A DNA stretch of 64,000 bases from Acidovorax sp. NCPPB 4044 (lineage in GTDB: Bacteria > Pseudomonadota > Gammaproteobacteria > Burkholderiales > Burkholderiaceae_C): the NCBI RefSeq assembly GCF_028069655.1, contig NZ_JAMCOS010000001.1, positions 4,680,001-4,744,000 on the forward strand. Reading direction: 5' to 3'. Below are positions 17,240-26,425 of the stretch, in pieces. Position 1 is the first letter of the stretch; each line of letters begins with the position of its first letter. A program made the position numbers and the translations under genes. The notes beneath the pieces were generated by a model, which did not search any database, had not been told where the DNA came from, and saw nothing but the letters and a program-made list of their open reading frames with translations.

Positions 17240-18661
17240 CTACCGTGCCGGGCGCGACCGCTGCGCGGGCTTGGGCGGCGGCGCAGCCTCTTCGCCGCCC
17301 CCGCCGAAGATGCGCCGCACCGTCTCGCCGATGCGCGCGCCCAGCGCCGTGCCCACGCCCGGCGCGATGACGGTGCCCACGGCCGCACCCGCGAGCGCGG
17401 CAGCCGGCAGGGTCAGCGTGGGCTCGTCCACGGTACCCCCGAACTCCAGCGGCACACCCACCACGCCATCGACCAGATCCACGGCCACATGCCCGCTCAC
17501 GCGGCGGTTCTGCAGCACCGCATCGCCCGTGGCGGTGAGCACGCCAGACGTCGCCTCCAGGTGGCTGTAGCGCACGATGGTGCCGTCGGCGGCATCGGCT
17601 TCGGTGCGCACCTCGCCCGAGAGGCTGTCCAGCGCCGTGGTTCCGCCCTTGTGCGTCCCGGCGCTGCGCACCGCACGCTCCAGGTCGAAGGTGAGCAGCC
17701 TGGCGCGCACGACCGTGAAGCGGGTGCGCGTGTGCAGGGCCCGCACGGCTTCGGCCGCGTCGGCACCTTCGGCGATGAGGTCGGTGTGGCCCCGGGCCAG
17801 GCCCGAGACGGCCGAGCGCCGGTCGAACGCGCCCAGCAGGGCCACCACATCCACCCCGCTGAAATCGATGGCGCCGGTGACGCGGTAGCGCGCCCCCAGC
17901 ACCTGCAGGCGCAGCGTGCCCTGTTCGGTGCGCCCGCCAGCGCTCACCTCGGCCTTCCAGCGGTCTTCGGTGCCTTCGCGCTCGATGCGCAGGCGCGTGA
18001 GCGGCTGCACGCCCTCGCGCTCCAGCTCGGCCCGGCGCGGCCGCCACTGGGCGTCGAAATCCACGCTGCCGCCGTAGTCCAGCGCGCGGCCCGTGCGGCC
18101 GATCCACCGCACGCCGCTCCATTCCGCGCGCTCCACGGGAATGTCGGCCAGCGTGAACGGCAGGCGGGGCGCCGTCTCCTCCCCGGCCTTGCGCACGTCG
18201 AAGGTGCCGAGCGAACGCTGGGGCACGCGGGCATCTTCCAGCCGCAGCCGGGTCAGCGCCAGCCGGCGGTGCAGCAGATCGGACCAGCGCGCGTCGGCGA
18301 CGATGCGGCCCGCGGTGACGGGCTCCTCCTGCTCGGTGCGCACGCCGAAGAGCTGCACGCGCGGCGAGGGCAGCAGTTGCCACTCCAGGCGCTCCACGGT
18401 GACCGGCACGCCCAGCCAGTCGCCCGCGCCATCGCCGGCCCGGCGCGCCAGCTCCGCATCGGAGGGCAGCCACCACCACAGCGCCGCGGCCGCCAGCAGC
18501 AGGAGCGCGGCCAGGGCCGCCAGCCCGCCCAGCGCCCAGCGCAGCGCGCGGCGTCCCCGGGCCCCGCGGGCGGCGGGACGCGGCGGCACACCGGCCGCGA
18601 CTTCGGCAGGGGCATCGGCGGGCGCTGCGGCCGTCGGGCCGGGCAGAGGGGCGGAAGGCAT
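17240..18661 (-). CDS. AsmA-like membrane-anchored protein
   Basis: This 473-residue protein has a proline/alanine-rich cytoplasmic N-terminus, one membrane segment at about residues 42-65 (LGGLAALAALLLLAAAALWWWL), then a long periplasmic part. The periplasmic part shows AsmA-type features: LGVPVTVERLEWQLLPSPRVQLFGV near the start, repeated beta-strand pairs, and GDAVLQNRRVSGHVAVDLVDGVVGVPLEFGGTVDEP before a glycine/alanine helix near the end. AsmA-like proteins are thought to work in phospholipid transport between the membranes or in outer-membrane assembly. It is shorter than full AsmA or TamB. The assignment rests on layout and local resemblance. Confidence 0.65.
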   Translation of the reverse strand: MPSAPLPGPTAAAPADAPAEVAAGVPPRPAARGARGRRALRWALGGLAALAALLLLAAAALWWWLPSDAELARRAGDGAGDWLGVPVTVERLEWQLLPSPRVQLFGVRTEQEEPVTAGRIVADARWSDLLHRRLALTRLRLEDARVPQRSLGTFDVRKAGEETAPRLPFTLADIPVERAEWSGVRWIGRTGRALDYGGSVDFDAQWRPRRAELEREGVQPLTRLRIEREGTEDRWKAEVSAGGRTEQGTLRLQVLGARYRVTGAIDFSGVDVVALLGAFDRRSAVSGLARGHTDLIAEGADAAEAVRALHTRTRFTVVRARLLTFDLERAVRSAGTHKGGTTALDSLSGEVRTEADAADGTIVRYSHLEATSGVLTATGDAVLQNRRVSGHVAVDLVDGVVGVPLEFGGTVDEPTLTLPAAALAGAAVGTVIAPGVGTALGARIGETVRRIFGGGGEEAAPPPKPAQRSRPAR

Positions 18662-18975
18662 GGACACGCTGCAATCCAGACAGGAGGGCGACGACGGAAG
18701 GGGGTGGCGGCAGATATCTGGGAGGGGGCAAAGCGCCGGCGGATGCCCGTGAAGGCCCGGCCGCACGGCGTTTCCGGACGACCTTACCGCAGGCATTCCG
18801 CAGCGCGGGTCGTCCCATTCCTACTCCGGTGTGGGCGGGGGGCGCCAGCGCCTACACTCGCCACGCCCTCCCCCACAACAACCACCCCACCGCGCGGCCC
18901 GGCCGCCAGCGGGCAGGCCGCCGCGCACGACCGCGGGGCGCGCCCGGCCGCGCGGGGTTCCAGGAGCCTCCAGCC
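18662..18975. other. 314-base gap between divergent AsmA-like and NCS2 genes
   Basis: This gap must hold both promoters. Toward the permease, CCTACACTC near 18850 resembles a -10 box. Nothing else stands out: no repeat, terminator or small gene that I can support. Confidence 0.4.
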
Positions 18976-20307
18976 GTGTCCTCTCCGTCGCCCTCGCCCT
19001 CCTCCGCCCCGGACTCCGGGTCGTCCTACTTTCCCCGCTGGCGCGTGACCACGCCCACCGAGGGCGCCGTGGTCGCGCCCGACGAGCGCCTGCCCTGGGG
19101 CCACACCACCGCCATGGGCGTGCAGCACGTGATCGCCATGTTCGGAGCCACGGTGCTCGCGCCCATCCTCATGGGCTTCGACCCCAACGTCGCCATCCTC
19201 ATGAGCGGCCTGGGCACGCTGATCTTCTTCCTCGTCACGGGCGGCCGCGTGCCGAGCTACCTGGGTTCGAGCTTCGCTTTCATCGGCGTGGTGATCGCGG
19301 CCACGGGCTACGGCGGCCAGGGGCCCAACGCCAACATGGCCGTGGCGCTGGGCGGGATCATTGCCTGCGGGCTGCTCTACACGGTCATCGGCGCCGTGGT
19401 GCAGGCGGTGGGCACGGGCTGGATCGAGCGCTTCATGCCGCCCGTGGTCACGGGCGCCGTGGTGGCAGTGATCGGTCTCAACCTCGCGCAGGTACCCATC
19501 AAGAACATGGCGACCAACAATTTCGAGAGCTGGATGCAGGCGGCCACCTTCGTCTGCGTGGGCCTGGTCGCCGTGCTCACGCGGGGCATGCTGCAGCGGC
19601 TGCTGATCCTCGTGGGCCTGATCGCGGCGAGCGTGCTCTACGCGCTGCTCACCAACGGCCTGGGCCTGGGCAAGCCGCTGGACCTCTCGGGCGTGCTGGC
19701 CGCGCCGTGGGTGGGACTGCCGCGCTTCGCCGCCCCCGTGTTCAGCGCGCCGGCCATGCTGCTGATCGCGCCCGTGGCCATCATCCTCGTGGCCGAGAAC
19801 CTGGGCCACGTGAAGGCCGTGACGGCCATGACGGGCCGCAACCTCGACCGCTACATGGGCCGGGCTTTCATCGGCGACGGCGTGGCCACCATGGTGAGCG
19901 GCGCGGCCGGCGGCACCGGCGTGACCACCTATGCCGAGAACATCGGCGTGATGGCGGCCACCAAGATCTACTCGACGGCCGTGTTTCTCGTGGCCGGGCT
20001 CATCGCGCTGGTGCTGGGCTTCTCGCCGAAGTTCGGCGCGCTGATCCAGGCGATCCCGCTGCCGGTGATGGGCGGCGTGTCGATCGTGGTGTTCGGCCTC
20101 ATCGCCGTGGCCGGCGCCAAGATCTGGGTGGACAACCGCGTGGACTTTTCGGACAACAAGAACCTCATCGTGGCCGCCATCACGCTGATCATCGGCACGG
20201 GCGATTTCACGCTCAAGTTCGGCGACTTCGCGCTGGGCGGCATCGGTACCGCCACGTTCGGAGCGATCGGGCTCTACGCGCTGCTGAACCTCCGACGCGG
20301 CCGCTGA
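18976..20307 (+). CDS. NCS2-family nucleobase permease (uracil/xanthine type)
   Basis: This 443-residue membrane protein has the 14-segment NCS2 topology. Motifs include [27 protein letters not shown] near the N-terminus (the QH motif), [10 protein letters not shown], and [30 protein letters not shown] followed by [23 protein letters not shown] (the NxG-type motif of uracil permeases). The family moves uracil or xanthine with protons; the QH...AEN pattern favours uracil (UraA/RutG). A serine/proline-rich tail of about 18 residues starts the protein. The start is GTG at 18976. Its TGA abuts the TCA of the converging zinc-ribbon gene, with no spacer. Confidence 0.88.
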   Translation: MSSPSPSPSSAPDSGSSYFPRWRVTTPTEGAVVAPDERLPWGHTTAMGVQHVIAMFGATVLAPILMGFDPNVAILMSGLGTLIFFLVTGGRVPSYLGSSFAFIGVVIAATGYGGQGPNANMAVALGGIIACGLLYTVIGAVVQAVGTGWIERFMPPVVTGAVVAVIGLNLAQVPIKNMATNNFESWMQAATFVCVGLVAVLTRGMLQRLLILVGLIAASVLYALLTNGLGLGKPLDLSGVLAAPWVGLPRFAAPVFSAPAMLLIAPVAIILVAENLGHVKAVTAMTGRNLDRYMGRAFIGDGVATMVSGAAGGTGVTTYAENIGVMAATKIYSTAVFLVAGLIALVLGFSPKFGALIQAIPLPVMGGVSIVVFGLIAVAGAKIWVDNRVDFSDNKNLIVAAITLIIGTGDFTLKFGDFALGGIGTATFGAIGLYALLNLRRGR

Positions 20308-21030
20308 TCAGCGCCGCAGCAGCGTCCAGACCAGCTCGACCCCCGCCGAGAGCAGGTCGAACCCCTCGGACGGGCCGGAGAGCGCGTCGCGCTGGCGTTC
20401 CCGGCGCTCCCGCTCGCGGTCGCGCTCCATGGCGATGAGCGCATCGGCCAGGGCTTCGGGCCGCGCAGGCTCGGCGCTGGCTCTGGCCGCGCGGGCATGC
20501 CGCTCCAGCGCCTTGTCCACCGCCTGCGGATCGAGCAGCGACAGGGCCGAGCGGCAGTAGGGGCAGGCGTGGTCGTTGCGGATGTCCACCGCCCCGCCGC
20601 AGGCCGTGCAGGCGATGGTGCCCACGCGCTGGGCCAGCGCCTCGATTTCCAGCGAGGAGAGGTGCCGCACGAAGCCCTTCTCCACCATGAACGACCCGAA
20701 GGTGCTGAACCGGCCGTGGCGCGCGGCGCAGCGGTACGTGCGGTAGCGCCCGCCCTGCCCCAGGTCGAAGCCGGGCTCCAGCGCCTTCGTGCAGCGGGGG
20801 CATTGCATGCGCTGCGCGAGCGGATGGTGCGCATCGCTTCGGTGCCGGTGCAGCAACTCGAACATTTCCAGCACGGCCGCGGGCGCGAGCCGCGTGTTCT
20901 CCTGCGGGTCGAACCACAGGCCCTGGCACGCGAAGCACAGGTCGATGTGCAGGTCCCCGCCGTCACGGGCCGCGAAGCGGTGTTTCTCGGCGGGCTGGCG
21001 GCAGGAGGGGCAGAGCGTGGGTGCGGGCAT
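20308..21030 (-). CDS. Zinc-ribbon protein (TFIIB-type zf)
   Basis: This 240-residue cytosolic protein contains several Cys pairs of zinc-ribbon type: LCPSCRQ (residue 7-10) with LCFACQGLWFD (about 31-41), QCPRCTK (about 75), and IACTACGG with HACPYCRSAL (about 135-155). The first ribbon with WFD after the second pair is characteristic of zf-TFIIB proteins. The C-terminus is a charged helix rich in arginine (ERDRERERRERQRD) followed by a short hydrophobic end. I recognise no enzyme domain. It converges on the NCS2 permease with no intergenic base, and diverges from the CoA-transferase gene. Confidence 0.75.
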   Translation of the reverse strand: MPAPTLCPSCRQPAEKHRFAARDGGDLHIDLCFACQGLWFDPQENTRLAPAAVLEMFELLHRHRSDAHHPLAQRMQCPRCTKALEPGFDLGQGGRYRTYRCAARHGRFSTFGSFMVEKGFVRHLSSLEIEALAQRVGTIACTACGGAVDIRNDHACPYCRSALSLLDPQAVDKALERHARAARASAEPARPEALADALIAMERDRERERRERQRDALSGPSEGFDLLSAGVELVWTLLRR

Positions 21031-21195
21031 CGCGGCGGATATTACGGCACGGCCCGCAGTGTCGCCTGCGTCACGCTGCGGCAGCGCGGACAGTATCCGG
21101 GCCCTGCCCGGGCGGCGTGGCCGGGCCGGCTGCCATGCGGGGGCGCTAAGATTTTTGGACTCCCGAACACCGTCCTCTTTTCGTCCTGCCCATCC

Positions 21196-22719
21196 ATGTC
21201 TCCTTCCACCCCTTCCCGCATCCAGTGCCCCGTCCTGCGGGACAAGCTCATGACGGCCGAGCAGGCCGCCGCCCTCATCCCGCACGGCGCGCGCGTGGGC
21301 ATGAGCGGCTTCACCGGCGCGGGCTACCCCAAGGCCATTCCGCCCGCGCTGGCCGCGCGCATCGAAGCCCTGCACGCCGCGGGCGAGCCCTTCAGCATCG
21401 GTCTCTGGACGGGTGCCTCCACGGCGCCGGAACTCGACGGCGCGCTCGCCAAGGTGGGCGGCGTGAACATGCGCATGCCCTACCAGTCCGACCCCACCTG
21501 CCGCGCGCAGATCAACGCCGGGCAGATGCAGTACGTGGACGCCCACCTCTCGCACGTGGCACCCTATGTGTGGTTCGGCTTCTGGGGCCGCCTCGACGTG
21601 GCCGTGATCGAGGTGGCCGGCGTGCTGCCCGACGGCCGGCTCATCCCCTCGTCGTCGGTGGGCAACAACAAGACCTGGCTCGACCAGGCCGACAGGATCA
21701 TCCTGGAGGTGAACGCCTGGCAGCCCGAGGGGCTGGAGGGCATGCACGACATCTACTACGGCACCGACCTGCCGCCCAACCGCGTGCCGATCCCGCTGGT
21801 CAAGCCCGGCGACCGCATCGGCGAGCCCTACCTGCGCTGCGATCCCGCCAAGGTGGTGGCCGTGGTGGCCACCGACGCGGCCGACCGCAACTCCGTCTTC
21901 AGCCCGCCCGACGACACCTCGCAGCGCATCGCGGGCCACATCATCGAGTTCCTGCAGCACGAGGTGCGGCGCGGGCGCCTGCCGCCCACGCTGCTGCCGC
22001 TGCAATCGGGCGTGGGCAACATCGCCAACGCCGTGCTCGCGGGCCTGGATGCCGGCCCCTTCCAGCACCTCACGGCCTACACCGAGGTGCTGCAGGACGG
22101 CATGCTCGACATGCTGCGCTCGGGCACGCTGGAGAGCGCCTCGGCCACGGCTCTCTCGCTCAGCCCCGCAGCCACGGAGGAATTCACGCGCAACCTCGGC
22201 TTCTACCGCGACCGCATCGTGCTGCGGCCGCAGGAGATCAGCAACCACCCCGAGCTGATCCGCCGGCTGGGCCTCATTTCGATGAACGGCATGATCGAGG
22301 CCGACATCTACGGCAATGTGAACTCCACGCACGTGATGGGCTCGTCGATCATGAACGGCATCGGCGGCTCGGGCGACTACGCGCGCAACGCCTACCTCTC
22401 GATCTTCATGACACCCTCGCTCGCCAAGGGCGGCAGCATCTCGTGCATCGTGCCCATGGCCTCCCACGTGGACCACACCGAGCACGACGTGCAGATCCTC
22501 GTCACCGAGCAGGGCCTGGCGGACCTGCGGGGCCTCTCGCCCTCGCAGCGCTCGCAGGTGGTGATCGACCAGTGCGCGCACCCCGACTTCCGCCCCGCCC
22601 TGCACGACTATGTGGCCCGGGCCCGCGCGAGCGGCTGCGGCCTGCACACGCCGCACCTGCTGGGCGAGGCGCTCTCGTGGCACGAGCGCTACCTGCGCAC
22701 GGGCACCATGCGCGGCTGA
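21196..22719 (+). CDS. Acetyl-CoA hydrolase/succinyl-CoA:acetate CoA-transferase family
   Basis: This is a 507-residue class I CoA-transferase-type enzyme. Landmarks are GARVGMSGFTGAGYPKAIP at residue 32-50, the glycine-rich LQSGVGNIANAVLAGL near 272-287, and the catalytic glutamate region LTAYTEVLQDGMLDML near 294-309, where the Glu attacks the thioester. The second CoA-binding element is SGDYARNAYLSIF with ISCIVPMASHVDHTEHDV. Relatives include AarC and ScpC/Cat1. It may turn acetyl-CoA plus succinate into succinyl-CoA plus acetate or simply hydrolyse acetyl-CoA; sequence alone does not decide. It has its own promoter region and is followed by a thioesterase on the same strand. Confidence 0.88.
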   Translation: MSPSTPSRIQCPVLRDKLMTAEQAAALIPHGARVGMSGFTGAGYPKAIPPALAARIEALHAAGEPFSIGLWTGASTAPELDGALAKVGGVNMRMPYQSDPTCRAQINAGQMQYVDAHLSHVAPYVWFGFWGRLDVAVIEVAGVLPDGRLIPSSSVGNNKTWLDQADRIILEVNAWQPEGLEGMHDIYYGTDLPPNRVPIPLVKPGDRIGEPYLRCDPAKVVAVVATDAADRNSVFSPPDDTSQRIAGHIIEFLQHEVRRGRLPPTLLPLQSGVGNIANAVLAGLDAGPFQHLTAYTEVLQDGMLDMLRSGTLESASATALSLSPAATEEFTRNLGFYRDRIVLRPQEISNHPELIRRLGLISMNGMIEADIYGNVNSTHVMGSSIMNGIGGSGDYARNAYLSIFMTPSLAKGGSISCIVPMASHVDHTEHDVQILVTEQGLADLRGLSPSQRSQVVIDQCAHPDFRPALHDYVARARASGCGLHTPHLLGEALSWHERYLRTGTMRG

Positions 22720-22789
22720 GCCGGCCGGACCGAAAGACACACGGCAGCACCGCGCCCCTCGGCGACACGGGGCCCGCCCGGCGGGCTCG

Positions 22790-22795
22790 GATAAT
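22790..22795 (+). promoter_or_regulatory. GATAAT -10 box before thioesterase
   Basis: GATAATCG lies 38 bases before the ATG at 22834 and matches the boxes at 10886 and 13099. A ribosome-binding site (AAGGAG) follows at about 22819, consistent with a normal short leader here. Confidence 0.45.
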
Positions 22796-22833
22796 CGAAC
22801 GCACTCCCACCAAGATCCAAGGAGACACCGCCC

Positions 22834-23256
22834 ATGCCGATCTGGAAGCAGCCCATCGACCTGCAGACCCTGAACCACCCGCCCACCCCCAATGCGGTGA
22901 CCCACCTGGGCATCGAATTCACCGAAATCGGCGACGACTTCCTGCGCGCCCGCGTGCCGGTGGACGAGCGCACCAAACAGCCCTTCGGCCTGCTGCACGG
23001 CGGCGTGAGCGTGGTGCTGGCGGAAACGCTGGGCTCGGTGGGTGCGTTCTATGCGTCGCCCGAAGGCTGCCGCGCCGTGGGGCTGGACATCAACGCCAAC
23101 CACCTGCGCGCCGCCACCGAAGGGTGGGTGACCGGCACGGCCCGCCCGGTGCACATCGGCCGCACCACGCACGTGTGGCAGATCGACATGGCCAACGAGG
23201 CGGGCGACCTCACCTGCGTGTCGCGCATCACCATGGCCATCCTCGCGCCGCGCTGA
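22834..23256 (+). CDS. Hotdog-fold thioesterase (PaaI/YbdB/MenI type)
   Basis: This 140-residue hotdog thioesterase carries the motif KQPFGLLHGGVSVVLAETLGS (residues 49-69). The HGG turn and the following glutamate are the active-site features of the EntH/YbdB/MenI subgroup that cleaves aromatic and acyl-CoA thioesters. The dimer-forming helix and C-terminal strand (TCVSRITMAILA) are complete. A clear AAGGAG ribosome-binding site precedes the ATG. It may share function with the CoA-transferase upstream, but a separate -10 box suggests independent transcription. Confidence 0.88.
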   Translation: MPIWKQPIDLQTLNHPPTPNAVTHLGIEFTEIGDDFLRARVPVDERTKQPFGLLHGGVSVVLAETLGSVGAFYASPEGCRAVGLDINANHLRAATEGWVTGTARPVHIGRTTHVWQIDMANEAGDLTCVSRITMAILAPR

Positions 23257-23278
23257 AGCGCCCGGCGCCCGCGCAGCT

Positions 23279-23917
23279 TCAATCGCCCCGGCGCTCGATT
23301 CCGGCCACCGAACGCGCGCCGGCGGTCCACACATCCAGGCGGAAATCCGCGTCCGTGGCCTGCAGCGCGCGGCGCAGTGCCAGCTGCTGCGCCAGCCGCT
23401 CGTGCACGGCATCGCCCGCAAGCGCACAGCCGGCGATGGGCGGCCGCCAGTGGCAGGCCGCAACCACGCCGTCCGGCGCCAGCGCGCCACGCACACGCTG
23501 CGCCAGGCGGTCGATGGCCTCCGGCGCGAGGTAATAAACGAATTCGCTGAGCACGATGAGGTCGAACGTGCCCTCCGGCCACTCGTCGGGGACCCACATG
23601 CGGGCCAACGACACGTGCGGATGCTGGGGCCTGAGCCGGCGGGCAGCGATGGCCAGTGCCCGGTCGGCGCCGTCCGTGGCGAGCAGGCTGTCGCAGCGGG
23701 CCGCCAGTTCCGCCGTCAGCAGGCCCGTCGCACAGCCAGGCTCGAAGGCGCGGGCATAGCGCTCGTGCGGCAGGGATGCCAGCAGCAGCCTTCGCTTGCG
23801 CGCCTCGTACCAGCTGCCGTCGAAACGCCACGGGTCATCGCTCTGCTCATAGAGCGCTTCGAACTGCGGCGCGGCGATCCCGCACGGCCCGCGAACGTCG
23901 GCGGGGCGCAGCGTCAT
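23279..23917 (-). CDS. NodS-like class I SAM-dependent methyltransferase
   Basis: This 212-residue methyltransferase has the SAM-binding motif RAFEPGCATGLLTAELAARCD (residues 58-78, E-x-G-x-x-x-G), the acidic ribose contact LLATDGADRALAIA and the post-II strand FDLIVLSEFVYYLAPEA. The N-terminus, ALYEQSDDPWRFDGSWYEARKR, has the form of the NodS family. NodS N-methylates the deacetylated end sugar of rhizobial Nod factors. Here the gene is the last of an operon and begins inside the PIG-L deacetylase stop as ATGA. A deacetylase followed by an N-methyltransferase is chemically sensible: the free amine made first is the acceptor. The real substrate is unknown. Confidence 0.82.
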   Translation of the reverse strand: MTLRPADVRGPCGIAAPQFEALYEQSDDPWRFDGSWYEARKRRLLLASLPHERYARAFEPGCATGLLTAELAARCDSLLATDGADRALAIAARRLRPQHPHVSLARMWVPDEWPEGTFDLIVLSEFVYYLAPEAIDRLAQRVRGALAPDGVVAACHWRPPIAGCALAGDAVHERLAQQLALRRALQATDADFRLDVWTAGARSVAGIERRGD

Positions 23918-24687
23918 GGCCCCGGCGCGAAGAAATACTCGAGCGGCCAGCGCGACCGCTCCAGGATGGCATCGTCCAGCACCGGCGGCAGGCCGGAGGC
24001 CCGTTCCGCGAGCTGCGAACGGTGGCACGCGATGGCCGCCTGCTTGGCGGTCGCCCCGGCATCGCCCCCGGACTGGAACGCCGCCAGGCGGGTCCACGGA
24101 ATCCGGGAGTGCTCCGGCTCGGCCCAATGCCACATCCAGACCGGAGCCTCCCACAGGGCCGCGCCCACTGCGCGGGCCGCACCGGCCGCCGCGTGGCCGC
24201 AGGCCTCGTGGTCCGGATGTCCATCGAACCGCCAGGTGGTCACCACCACATCGCCGGGGCGCAGCAGGGTGCGAAAGGTCTGTTCGAGGCCATGCCGGCA
24301 TGGCGCCAACCCCCCGTCCGGCAACCCCAGGGACAGCAGTTCGGCAGCACCTGCGCCCAGCACGCGCAGGCCTTCCGAGCGCTCCTGCCGGCGCCGCGCG
24401 GCGGTGGCCACGGCCGACCCGCCGGGGTCTCCACGGTGGCTGGCCTCGCCGTCGGTCACGCCGACGACCAGCATGCTGCCGCCTTGCAGGGCATGTGCGC
24501 GCAGCAGCATGCCGCAGGCCAGGACCTCGTCATCGGGGTGCGGTGCGATCACCACCAGCCGCTGCCGAGCGCCGACCACCGCGGAGACAGGCCGGCACAC
24601 GGGCCCGAGCGCGGCCAGCCAGGACTGCCATGCCTGCGGCGAGCGGCGTGGCCGGTCGATGTGCCGGGTGCCGGACGGCGCGTCCAT
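23914..24687 (-). CDS. PIG-L family (LmbE-like) N-acetylglucosamine-type deacetylase
   Basis: This 257-residue zinc-dependent deacetylase has the metal site PHPDDE at residues 49-54 and the second signature WRFDGHPDHEACGHAA near 155-170, both intact. PIG-L enzymes remove the acetyl group from GlcNAc-linked substrates such as GlcNAc-PI, GlcNAc-inositol (MshB) or GlcNAc-malate (BshB). The start overlaps the acyl-CoA dehydrogenase stop as TGATG and the stop overlaps the methyltransferase start as ATGA. In some genomes deacetylase and methyltransferase occur fused, as I recall, which supports a shared pathway. No signal peptide is present. Confidence 0.87.
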   Translation of the reverse strand: MDAPSGTRHIDRPRRSPQAWQSWLAALGPVCRPVSAVVGARQRLVVIAPHPDDEVLACGMLLRAHALQGGSMLVVGVTDGEASHRGDPGGSAVATAARRRQERSEGLRVLGAGAAELLSLGLPDGGLAPCRHGLEQTFRTLLRPGDVVVTTWRFDGHPDHEACGHAAAGAARAVGAALWEAPVWMWHWAEPEHSRIPWTRLAAFQSGGDAGATAKQAAIACHRSQLAERASGLPPVLDDAILERSRWPLEYFFAPGP

Positions 24688-25751
24688 CAGATCGTCCACG
24701 GCGGTTCCTCCAGTACTGCGAGGCATTCGCCCAGGGCGGCATCGTCGCGGGCCGCGTGGCTCTGCCGTATGAAGACCGGCAGGTCCGCCGCCATGCGCGC
24801 AAAGGCGGCGTCGCGGCAGAACGGCGTCGCGCCCAGGGCGCGGCCCACTTCCTCCAGCACGGTCTGCGCACAGGCTTCGGCCGCCTGGCGCACACGCAAG
24901 GCCACCCACCGTGCATCCGCCTGGGAATGGGTGTCGATCCATTGGGCGGCATCGCGCAGCAGGCCGGCCGTGCCGGCCAGGCAAAGGTCCACGCGGCCCA
25001 GTGCCGCCAGGCGAAAGGGCGTGCGTTGTTCCGCGGGCGCCCTGAGCACCGCGGCATGCAGCGCCCGGCCCAATGCGGTGGCGCCGCCGTGCCAGCAGGC
25101 GGCAACACCGGCGCCGCCCTGCCAGAAGCCCGGCCGGTGCAGGTAATCGCCAGGCCCGCCCACGGCAGCGGCGGGCACGCCATCGAACGACACGGTGGCG
25201 CTTGCGCTGGCGGCCATGCCCACCGCCTGCCAGGCCTCGCAATCCACCCGCATTCCTGGATGCCCCATCTCCACCGCCACGAGCTGCGGCACGTCGGCGC
25301 CGGAATGCCATGCGGTCAACAGGCCGTGGGAGGCATGCTCCGCGCCGGAACACCACGCCTTCTGGCCATGCAGGCGCAGCCCTCCGTCCGCGCCCGGACG
25401 GATCGCCACGCGCTGGCCAGGCGCTTCCGCAGCCCACGTGCCCCAGACCGATGTGCGGGTGCTGCCGGCAATGCCGGCGGGGGCGCGCAATTCGCACAGG
25501 ATGGCCAGCGCGTCCGTGTGGCCCTCGTAGAGCTTTGCAAGGGAAAGATCGTGCGCGGCCACCTCGGCCAGGGCCCGCCATCGCTCTGCCGTGTGGCCCA
25601 GGGCCGGCAACGGAAGCTCGCCGCAGCCCAAGTCGATCAAGCGCCGCAGGCGCGCTGCCGGCGCTGCGGCCCCCACATCTTCCTGGAGGACGGCGCGCAA
25701 TCCGGCCAGGGACACCGCACCGCGGCTGCCGTCGCGCGCGTTCATGGACAT
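24687..25751 (-). CDS. Acyl-CoA dehydrogenase-like flavoprotein of glycan operon
   Basis: This 354-residue protein of acyl-CoA dehydrogenase type has the middle-domain strand GGLRLHGQKAWCSGAEHASHGLL (near 125-145) and a C-terminal helical bundle ending in DLPVFIRQSHAARDDAALGECL. The usual T-E-P-x-x-G-S-D signature is weak (AAEAPGQRV), and I cannot place a catalytic glutamate with certainty. Two starts are possible: 25751, which overlaps the glycosyltransferase by ten bases, and the ATG at 25745, which gives a four-base ATGA overlap like its neighbours. It may oxidise an acyl chain or an amine-bearing intermediate. Its place between a glycosyltransferase and a deacetylase is unusual for beta-oxidation. 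Confidence 0.75.
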   Translation of the reverse strand: MSMNARDGSRGAVSLAGLRAVLQEDVGAAAPAARLRRLIDLGCGELPLPALGHTAERWRALAEVAAHDLSLAKLYEGHTDALAILCELRAPAGIAGSTRTSVWGTWAAEAPGQRVAIRPGADGGLRLHGQKAWCSGAEHASHGLLTAWHSGADVPQLVAVEMGHPGMRVDCEAWQAVGMAASASATVSFDGVPAAAVGGPGDYLHRPGFWQGGAGVAACWHGGATALGRALHAAVLRAPAEQRTPFRLAALGRVDLCLAGTAGLLRDAAQWIDTHSQADARWVALRVRQAAEACAQTVLEEVGRALGATPFCRDAAFARMAADLPVFIRQSHAARDDAALGECLAVLEEPPWTI

Positions 25752-26425
25752 CCTTCGGCCACCGACGCCAGCCCAGGCACGGCCAAGCCGGCGAGATGCG
25801 CTCCGAATCCGCCCGGCGCACGGTACTGGCGGCGCGCGCTGGTGACCACGCGCGGAACGTTGCTCCAGGCGATGCGCGCGCCCAAGGCCTCCAGCGACTC
25901 CACGAGCGCCACGTCCTCACCCGTTCGCAGTTCGCGGAAGCCGCCTGCCCGCACGTAGGCCCCGGCATCCACGCCCAGGTTGGCGCCATGGATGTGGCGG
26001 TGGCCCGGCCGGTCGAGGTATGCCGCGTGGTAGCACTGCTGCAGCGATACGCTGTAGTCCTCCCAATGGCGCACTTCCACGGTGCCGCAGACGGCATCGC
26101 TGACCTGCCCGAGCTGGGCCGCGATCCAGTCCGGCGCCACGGTGCTGTCTGCATCGGTGAAGCCGAGCCAGCGGGCACCCGCCTGCAGTGCAGCCTGTGC
26201 ACCCGCTGCGCGTGCCGCGCCCACGTTGCACCGATCCAGCGAGACGGTTTTCACGCGGTGCCGCTGCGCGATCGCTGCCGACCGGTCGGTGCATGCGTCG
26301 AGCGCCACCACGATGGTCACGCCTTCGCCGCCCAGCGCCGGATGCCTCGCAGCCTCCTGCAGCGATTGCAGGCAGGCTTCCAGGCGTTCTTCTTCGTCGT
26401 GGGCCGGCACCACCACGCCGATCAT
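25742..26425 (-). CDS. Family 2 glycosyltransferase
   Basis: This 227-residue GT-A glycosyltransferase begins with MIGVVVPAHDEEERLEACLQSL, the nucleotide-binding start of family 2. The metal-binding acidic motif is GFTDADSTVAPDW (DAD, near residue 86), and a later acidic motif, ELRTGEDVALVESL, supplies the ED pair. No membrane segment is seen. It is the first full enzyme of a minus-strand operon with acyl-CoA dehydrogenase, PIG-L deacetylase and NodS-like methyltransferase. It may add GlcNAc that the next enzymes modify; donor and acceptor are not predictable. The ribosome-binding site GGAGGG lies 8 bases before ATG. Confidence 0.85.
   Translation of the reverse strand: MIGVVVPAHDEEERLEACLQSLQEAARHPALGGEGVTIVVALDACTDRSAAIAQRHRVKTVSLDRCNVGAARAAGAQAALQAGARWLGFTDADSTVAPDWIAAQLGQVSDAVCGTVEVRHWEDYSVSLQQCYHAAYLDRPGHRHIHGANLGVDAGAYVRAGGFRELRTGEDVALVESLEALGARIAWSNVPRVVTSARRQYRAPGGFGAHLAGLAVPGLASVAEGCP

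Noticed and set aside
23279..26425. A true Nod-factor locus
   Set aside because: The deacetylase is PIG-L type, not a NodB polysaccharide deacetylase, and the glycosyltransferase lacks the membrane segments of NodC. No nodA or nodI/J is seen. Only the reaction logic is similar.
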